Source: Rhynchopus sp. YZ270_cl-10
Lineage: Eukaryota > Euglenozoa > Diplonemea > Diplonemida > Diplonemidae
Reading direction: 5' to 3'
Length of the DNA stretch: 64,000 bases
Assembly: GCA_964035575.1 (NCBI GenBank)
Contig: OZ037843.1
Span: 620,001-684,000 of the forward strand
Shown: one piece after another, positions 57,227 through 64,000 of the stretch
How the letters are laid out: each line of letters begins with the position of its first letter
How positions within the stretch are numbered: position 1 is the first letter of the stretch
Program-made: the position numbers and the translations under genes
Notes under the pieces: generated by a model
The model's input: only the letters and a program-made list of their open reading frames with translations
Told to the model about the DNA's origin: nothing
The model's database searches: none

Positions 57227-57302
57227 TGATACCTTGGTACATCCGGTCATCATGGCCAAGGTTGCACTGTCCACGAGAGGGCTTTTGTATTTCAAGTCAA
57301 CC
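57227..57302 (+). repeat. conserved upstream element, copy I (orphan)
   Basis: Has the right half intact (CACGAGAGGGCTTTTGTATT, TTCAAGTCAAC). The hairpin is altered to CCTTGG...CCAAGG, a different sequence that can still pair. No gene recognised downstream. Confidence 0.85.
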
Positions 57303-58304
57303 TTTCCCCCCATCCCTCTCCCCCTTTGTTGTACACTTACTTCATTTCTACGATGTGGGTAGCGTATTCACCTTAGCGACCAAAAAAAAAACCCTCCATC
57401 TTTCGATGAATGGTGAAAGGGGATTGATGCAGCAAACAGTATTCAAAAAACCCAACCTTATTTTTTGTTTGGGACCATTCGGGACCATATATATATATAT
57501 TTTTTTTTTTTTGTGACTAAGTGTAAATATGTGTTCAAGAATTAAACTCTTTCCCCCCAAACCTCCTTTTTCGTCTCTGATTTTCTTTATCCAAACGTCG
57601 AGTGGACGCATAATACCCCCCTATTTGGCTGCGTTCAACGAAAAACACTGTTTTATTGTTATTGTTATCAAGATCAGTAGGCGGATGATATCGTCTAGTT
57701 GTTTAACTTATAAGCGGGTCCAGAGTCTAGGTAATTCCATAAAAAATTCCAGGTATATCTGATCTGCAATTTTTTTTTAGAATTCGGCTTTTTTGTTTTT
57801 GTTTTTTTTTTTTTTTTTTTGAAGTGAACGGGTGCAGGGGGGCTGTTTTACTTAATTCGATTTATTCGTGAGAGTGCAATGAAACAGTGAGCAAGGAAAC
57901 AGTCGTTTCCAGGGTGCGATTTCGCATTTTTGTTTTTGTTTTTGTTTTTTTGTTTTTTTGTGGAAAAAACTGGTGCGATTTCGCACCTGCGAAAGGGTAG
58001 ACACGTGTATAGTGTCGCTCATCCTCGGGTGTCTACACTAATACAGCCAAGTTTTCAAAGATTGCATCTTTGAACAGGTGGAGACATTTTTAGATGTGTG
58101 TGCACAAGAGGCACATTCACCTTGCAAGTTTCCTATGTTGCTGTGCTTCCCCCTCTTCCTCTTCCCCTCTTCCCCTCTTCCCCTCTTCCCCTCTTCGCCT
58201 CTCCCCGAATTCCCTCTTCCCTTGTACCAAACAGATCTGACACCTATTTGGCTGTCTTGGAACAGCCTTCTCCGGGAAAATACAATACAATAAAACACTC
58301 ACTA
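57303..58304. other. repeat-filled spacer
   Basis: R3 copy at 57624-57705 (TATTTGGCTGCGTTCAACGA then GGCGGATGATATCGTCTAG, also at 20728-20798), an R4 copy at 58016-58055, and a (CTCTTCCC)n run near 58150-58195. No gene. Confidence 0.55.
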
Positions 58305-58494
58305 CACCACGGGACCCAGTGACAAGTGACAAGTGAAAATGACAAGTGAGTCACTTGTCATGATAAGTAAATAGCCTATAGCCCAATAGAAAATCACTTG
58401 TCATGACAAGTGACTTTTTTGTCATTTCACTTGTCATAAATATAGGACAAGTGACAAGTGATTCACTTGTCACTTGTCATTGGGTCCCGTGGTG
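58305..58494. mobile_element. CAC-AC miniature element 3 (190 bp)
   Basis: Inverted ends CACCACGGGACCCAGTGACA and the complement CACCACGGGACCCAATGACA (one mismatch), flanked by TA on both sides. The interior repeats GACAAGTGA words. Closest relative of the element at 47982. Confidence 0.88.
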
Positions 58495-58759
58495 TACGGT
58501 AGACGGGGGGGGGGGGGGGGGCGGGGTTTTCACAAAATTTCAATCTTATTCACAACTTTTCACAACTTTCCCCTTGCGTAACTAAACTTTCAGAGGATTA
58601 TTGTTTAGTGCTCAAGTGGTGGTATATTGTCTGGTTTTACATATTTCAAGGTTTATTTTTACCTTTTTTTTTTTTTTTTTAAATAATACTTGCCCAGGGC
58701 CTTCAACCATCGACAAAGTCTGTCCACAGTTTTGTCGAAGTTTTAAAAAAAAAAAAAAA
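58495..58759. other. short spacer
   Basis: G run (58506-58520) and T and A runs. The words GGCGGGGTTTTCACAA and ACAACTTT...TTTCAG also occur just before the LRR gene (42188-42222). Confidence 0.5.
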
Positions 58760-59130
58760 TTGACCTCCCCGAGCCCGCGCGCGCTTCGCGCGCGCGGGTG
58801 CAGCAAATCACAGGGAGAAGCTCTCAGGAGTTTATACAGGCTTTGGTCGTTTTTGAAAACTCGGTCAACCAAAAAACTCCGCCTGTCCCACACACGTGTG
58901 CTTTGTAGCCACTGGTGACCCACAAGCCGTAGTGGGTATCACACCAGTCTTATCAGTAAGCTCAGTACATTTATAACAACAAAGGTCCCTGGCGAAGCCA
59001 CGGTACGCAACATTTCAAATATTGCGCATACCATGACGCTTTATTTACAGCCAAACTATGTCATGGGAAGGGTGGGATGCCTGCTTGCGCCGCAGGCGCA
59101 CGGTACGCTACTTTTGCCTGGCTCACTCCT
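58760..59130 (-). repeat. dispersed repeat R1, reverse
   Basis: Begins with the GCGCGCTTCGCGCGC palindrome and ends with TTGCGCCGCAGGCGCACGGT. An unrelated-looking block replaces part of the left third. Confidence 0.8.
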
Positions 59131-59931
59131 CGTTGGGTTCTACGAGCTCTGTCCAAATGGTCACAGTGGATCACAGGAGAATGTTAAAGTTAAAACCCTG
59201 AACCGAGTTTCTCCCATGGACTACCCTGCGACTCGGTCAGAGATAAAAGGATTTTGCCAAAATCCCATTTTTTTTTTTTTTTTTAGATTTGTCGAACTTC
59301 GACAAAAAAAAAACCAAAAAAAAAAAGTTGTCGAAGTTAAGGCTTAACTTCGACACGTTGAAGGCCCTGTACTTGCCCCCCAAAAAAAAAACTGAGGGCC
59401 TGTACCTCACTTCTGTGTACTGTGGCAGCTCCAGGAAGTTAGAGGGGATATTATGGTAGTGACTAACGTGATAACCTGAGGGCTGTTTGTGTCATGTACA
59501 CAAAAACAGTGTTGATAAACCAGTCAAGTCAAATGCACTAATATTCTTCTCTCTTTATGTATTTGATTGATGCAAGCAAAAGTCAGGCAATGGGGGTGTC
59601 AGGTATTGAGAGAAAAGTAAGGACAAATACTGTAACGTAAGGACACCACTAAGCGGTGCAACAGGCAACGGAGATTGTCCTTGCGCATGAACGAGGGGAG
59701 GGAAAGGGAAACTAAGGCATAGGTCTTATGACATCCATTTGCACGCGTTTCGAAGAATTTTTCGTTAATTGCAAAAAAAAAAAAAAAAAAAAACAAAATA
59801 GTAAAAAAAAAAATGCATGTCAGACCATTACTTAGTATGTTACCCGGGAAACATGGTCACTGTGTATGAGGATCACCCAGTTATATATTTTTCCCCCTTC
59901 TTTTTCTTCTTTTTTTTTTTTTTTTTTTTGT
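59131..59931. other. spacer, no gene seen
   Basis: Contains GTCGAAGTTAAGGCTTAACT and the flanking words GTCGAACTTCGAC (about 59290-59355), A and T runs; otherwise nothing recognised. Confidence 0.5.
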
Positions 59932-59937
59932 ACAGAA

Positions 59938-60761
59938 CACGTATGGCAAATGATAATATATTATGCGCTATTATGAGATCTCATAATACATGTGATATTA
60001 TGCGCTATTATGTGCTATTATGCGCTATTATGCGCCAATTATGCGGCGTTATGCGCTCATTATGTGCCGTACCCCCCACCCCCCCACCCAAAAAAAGTCG
60101 CTCAGAAGTGGTCAAAAGTGCCCAAAACCGGGCGGAATTCGATTTTGGGGTACAAATGGGCCTATGGTGTGGTTTTTATTGACTTCAGGGGGGTTTCTTT
60201 GATTTATTACCTACTTCACGTTTTTTGACGGCTTAAGATACCTTGGGTGGGAAAACCTTTGGTACCAGGTGCTTGACACTTTTTGAAACATGGTTCTAAG
60301 TTCCACCAAGTCCCTCTAAACACCCCGAAACCGCCTGGGTACCCCTCGGGATAGGTTCTGGGGTGAAAATATGTGGCTTTGGGGGCTTTTCTGGCCCCTG
60401 GCTCACACTGAGGCGTGATGAATGTGTGAGTTGCTCTATCTACGAGGGGTGGGCAGGTACAAGTTGTATGTACATTTTTGAAAAAAGCAGATACGGGGCT
60501 TCTTGAGGCTCAAAACTGCTCAAAACCGGGCGCAGATGGATTTTTGGACATCTGAGGGTGGTATTTTCTGGTTTGGGGCATTGGGGTAGGGCACATAATG
60601 AGCACATAATGAGCACATAATAGCGCATAATCATTATGCGCTATTATGTGCTATTATGCGCTATTATGCATTATGCGATTATTATGAGCGCGCATAATAG
60701 CGCATAATGATCTCATAATTTATTATGAGATCTCATAATAAATTATCATTTGCCATACGTG
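59938..60761. mobile_element. 824-bp TIR element with subterminal 10-bp repeats
   Basis: Inverted ends CACGTATGGCAAATGATAAT, flanked by perfect ACAGAA repeats (59932-59937 and 60762-60767). Both ends carry arrays of the 10-bp unit ATTATGCGCT (59962-60065 and 60590-60710), partly in both orientations. The interior has a direct pair containing CAAAACCGGGCG (about 60122 and 60523). No transposase. Same plan as the elements at 15535 and 17427. Confidence 0.88.
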
Positions 60762-60767
60762 ACAGAA

Positions 60768-61166
60768 CCATGTGTCTTTTATCCTCTATTGTAAACCAAA
60801 TTAAAGTCATTTTTTCAGAACCAAAAATTCCTTTTAAAAAAAGGAGGGGGGGAAGTGCGGGGTGTTCCCCCACTCACGTGCTTTCCCCCCTCCACACCAC
60901 ACAACAAAAAACCTTTTTTACTTTTTGCCCCCTTTTTTTTAAACATTTTTTACAATCCCCCTTTCACCACACTTCATCTTTTACCACAAGGGCGGCCTCA
61001 AAAACCGGTAAGGGTGGGCCAACTTTTTTTTATGGTCGGTGGTTGCGTGCTAGTTCTTTTTTAGATTCTGGGGAAAAAAAGTTTGGTAGAAAAAAAAAGT
61101 TTGGTGTACAAAACCTTACTGGGTCCGAAGGAGAATTTCCCACTAATTTTTGACCACAAAAAAAAA
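60768..61166. other. spacer, no gene seen
   Basis: T- and A-rich tracts. GGTAAGGGTGGGCCAACTTT (about 61007) has a reverse match at about 61730-61750. Confidence 0.5.
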
Positions 61167-61464
61167 CAGGCACTCCGCTAGGTACTAAAGTTCTGTTGAT
61201 TGTCAACAGAACTTTTTGAAAATGGGGAAAAAAAGAAAAAAAAAAAAAGTTCTGCTAAGTGGTTCAGACCCGTTCTACCTGTCAAAAAAGCTCAGGAGAA
61301 GAAGATATGGAGAGGTGAGTGCTCAAACGTCCCAAAAAAGTCAAAATCGGGCGTTGGTAAAAAAAAAAGTTGCGTACCGTGCGCCTGCGGCGCAAGCATG
61401 TACCCCACCAACGTGGACCATCAACAGAATATTTTCAAAATCGGAAATCCTAGCGGAGAGCCTG
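61167..61464. mobile_element. hAT-like miniature element, 298 bp, copy 2 (inverted)
   Basis: Same length and nearly the same sequence as 49335-49632 but in the opposite orientation. Flanked by A8 on both sides, consistent with an 8-bp duplication in an A run. Confidence 0.85.
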
Positions 61465-61945
61465 AAAAAAAATCGAAAAAAAAAAAAAAAAATTTCCGAT
61501 TCTCAGGAGTCCGTGCGTGCTGTGGTGGGGTCAATTTGCGGTCAGAAATGAGTATTTTCGACCTAAAATGCATGCATAGTGCATGTATTTTACACACAAA
61601 ACCTGAAATCACCAAAAGCCGCCGCACCAAAACTTTTTTCCCCTACCATAACTTTTTTTTGCACGTAACTTTTTTTTTGCGTGCTTGCTAGTTCTTTTTT
61701 CAGACCCCCTGTTACACCGACCAAAAAAATTAGTTGGCCCACCCTAACCTGCAAACAACACCCTCTTGCGACAGGAAAGCAGTACCGGGAGTGTTCCACA
61801 CTCGCGAGAAACTTAGCCTGATCCACAAAAAAAAGGGGGGCTGTTCATAAAAGTTGCTCTCAAGGGGTTCAGGACGACTGACGTCTATACCTTCCGTAGT
61901 ACAAAAGGCTTTTGGCTAACATTGAGTACAGACGCTAGGTTACCC
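61465..61945. other. spacer, no gene seen
   Basis: Contains a reverse GTGGGGTCAA...GTCAGAAA stretch related to the GACCCCACCAC repeat. No gene. Confidence 0.5.
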
Positions 61946-62035
61946 GAAGCATAACTAGAAGGCGAATTTCGTATTCGCCCTACATTCGGATCCGAATATA
62001 GGGCGAATATGGATTCGCCTTCTAGGTATGCCTAA
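61946..62035. mobile_element. palindromic miniature element, CGAATATAGG family, copy 2
   Basis: Arms GCATAACTAGAAGGCGAAT and the complement of ATTCGCCTTCTAGGTATGC around TCGGATCCGA. Shares the central words with 31324-31432. Confidence 0.7.
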
Positions 62036-62188
62036 GCGGGTCCTTAGGCGATTGCTCGACACAGCAAAAAAGCAAAAGACAAAGCAATACAGAGAGAGCC
62101 AAGTTTTTGTTTTTACTACCTATTTTCATTAACCCCCCTCTTGTTATTACAAGAGGGAGTTCTTCAAAACAAAACAGAGTAGCAAAAG

Positions 62189-62673
62189 CAGGGGCTCCGC
62201 TACCGTATAAAGTTCTGTTGCGGCGCAACAGAAGTCTGGAAAAAAGAAAAAAAAAAAAAAAAAAAAAATCCCATGGTTGAACCACGGGAGTACCATGGGG
62301 AACTGGGTTGCTGACCGCACCATCCAGGCTGTACCTCAATTTTTTTTTTGCCTGCGGCGCCATTTTCCCTTTTTTGCTCCGCAAAAAAGGATTCGATATG
62401 TGACTCTGTACTGTAAAAAGCTAGATTTTTACACCGTACCCTAAATTTTTTTTCGCCTGCGGCGCCATTTGATTTTTTTTGCTCCGCAAAAAAAATACAG
62501 TTCCCTATGTTCCTAATGTCCCTGGTCAGCAGTGCTGAAAAATTTTTGGGCACAAAAACAGCTGACCCCAATCTTGAAATCTGAATTCCTGGATAAGACA
62601 CTGGCGCAGGGTGAAAAAAAAAACCCCCCGCAACAGAACTCAAAAAAAATCTGAAAACGTAGCGGAGGGGCTG
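62189..62673. mobile_element. hAT-like miniature element, 485 bp
   Basis: Ends CAGGGGCTCCGCTACCG and complement CAGCCCCTCCGCTACG. Flanked by perfect AGCAAAAG repeats (62181-62188 and 62674-62681). It shares CTCCGCTA and GTTCTGTTG near the ends with the 298-bp elements. The interior has two CCTGCGGCGCCATTT...TTTGCTCCGCAAAAA blocks also present at 40.6-40.8 kb. Confidence 0.85.
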
Positions 62674-62679
62674 AGCAAA

Positions 62680-62710
<31 letters not shown>

Positions 62711-62911
62711 GCAAAAACTTTCAAAACCCCCTCTTATTATTAGTTCTGGGGTCGTGGATGAGCCAAAATCTAAACAAAAAGTGCACCCTTTCTCTTGCGG
62801 CTTATGTCAACAAAGAAAACTTAGAAGGCACAACAAACAGATAAAAAAATCGAACACTCCCCAAAAGAAGAAAAAAAAACTGAGGCCTTTTCGTGAGTGA
62901 ACTTTTGGACA

Positions 62912-63145
62912 GTGGAGATTGCACAAACTGTGGCAACACAACTGAGGCAACTACACTACTCCAACAATTTATCAAAAAAAATTATAACAAAACAAAACAA
63001 AACAAGAACACATTGCCAAGCGTTTCTTTTGATACTGCAAGCAACCGAGATTGGGAACCGAGAAAGTGGACGAGAAAGTGGAAATTGCACACCTGTGGCA
63101 ACACAACCGAGGCAACTACACTACTCTAACAATTTATCGAAACCA
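62912..63145 (+). repeat. R5 repeat, two tandem copies
   Basis: Copies at about 62912-62980 and 63078-63145, 166 bp apart, matching the copy inside the calcium-ATPase intron at 47527. Confidence 0.85.
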
Positions 63146-64000
63146 AAATAAATAAGGGAAACAAAAAAAACGGGGGACAACAGTATTGGAGTGTACCATT
63201 GGTAAGCAATGGTATTTCAATGATATAGGTGAGTGAACGACACCACCCCCCCCCTTTTTTTTTTTTGCCAGTTGTGTGCACGTTTAGGAAAAGGCAACTT
63301 CCTATTAAGCCTGCCGACTCCATGTTCTTGGAGCTTCCAGGACCGTGCCATGCTCCGTTCCCTAAAAAAGAATGGTAAAAAAGTTTTTTTTTTTTTAAAC
63401 TCAGGTTGCGCTGCCCCAATGAAAATAATAATAATAACAAAAACGTATTTTAAACTTTGTGAAAGCTACACATCGAACACCCCCCTTTCTTCTGCTACAC
63501 TCTGAGTATTGAAGTGGTGCAGTGGTGGGATTAACAAAAAGCACTCAACCAACATATTTTCAAAAAACCCCCTATCCCTACCCCCTTTCCCCCCCTCTTT
63601 GTCCGTTAGCGATCCTTTTTATTTATTTATTTATTTTATTCCACAGTTAAATAAAGTATACGAAGGATTTGGCACTTTTATCGTGATTCTTTTTAATGAT
63701 AATTTCACGCCGTGTTTTTTTCGCAAATAAAAACCACGCTAATTGAACTTTATTTCACGCATTTTCACTTTTTTTCACTGCAATTCCTTAGGAGCGTGAT
63801 TTTATTTTTGTTTTTTTCACGCTAAAACAGGGGTTTTTTTTGGCGATAACTTCACGCTAAATTTTGGTACATCCTGCACCACCACCCGCCTAAAAATTGA
63901 AAATTGCGATTTTTTTTTGCACTTTTCCCATTTTTTTTTTTGACACACGCAACATGCCGAAGGATCTAAGACGCAAACGGTCCTCCGACAAGAGATGGAC
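63146..64000. other. window end, no gene seen
   Basis: From about 63700 the word TTCACGC recurs at irregular spacing of a few tens of bases (63707, 63752, 63817, 63850). This may be the subterminal part of another element running off the window. Confidence 0.4.

Overview
This is a repeat-dominated eukaryotic nuclear window. The genes are broken by GT-AG introns whose donors all begin GTAT. Most gene starts are preceded by a polypyrimidine tract and an AG, as at a trans-splice acceptor. The proteins point to Euglenozoa. One is a CCCH zinc-finger protein with the HNDWDNLRVKK signature typical of kinetoplastid relatives. Another is a multi-span membrane protein with a degenerate class III cyclase domain preceded by an NLRVYKAYLP-type linker. 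The others are a TMEM43 pair, a ubiquitin-like/LRR protein and a PMCA-type calcium pump. Several cis-introns plus this much repeat DNA fit a diplonemid better than a trypanosomatid. The organism is an inference; no spliced-leader, tRNA or rRNA gene was seen.

Layout. 1-15160 is a 38-bp satellite with higher-order structure, holding two identical 803-bp inserts 5705 bp apart. 15.5-19.1 kb holds two terminal-inverted-repeat (TIR) elements with subterminal arrays of 10-bp repeats; one also carries a 0.9-kb heptamer array. 19.3-19.9 kb has a broken tyrosine-recombinase fossil. 20.1-30.96 kb carries a 6-pyruvoyl-tetrahydropterin synthase-like gene (3 exons), an SFT2 vesicle-transport gene (2 exons), the cyclase-like membrane protein and TMEM43-like copy 1. 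31.0-36.1 kb is mostly insertions, including a 2.95-kb TIR element whose empty site survives downstream of TMEM43-like copy 2 (36.2-38.0 kb). 42.3-48.3 kb has the ubiquitin-like/LRR gene and the calcium ATPase; 52.0-52.8 kb has the CCCH gene. From 53 kb to the end I see only repeats, miniature transposons and low-complexity DNA.

The most interesting signal is a conserved element of about 70-130 bp (core CACGAGAGGGCTTTTGTATT) present nine times. Six copies lie 50-210 bp before the start codons of six of the eight recognisable genes, always on the coding strand. The element is bracketed by acceptor-like CAG sites and may be a promoter, an outron or a leader exon. A second strong signal is a set of miniature transposons with clean target duplications: a group with 8-bp duplications, a CAC-AC group with 2-bp duplications, an 824-bp element with a 6-bp duplication and a 153-bp element nested in another repeat.

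The genes show no operon-like functional link. They share architecture (upstream element, acceptor, GTAT introns packed with repeats) rather than a pathway.
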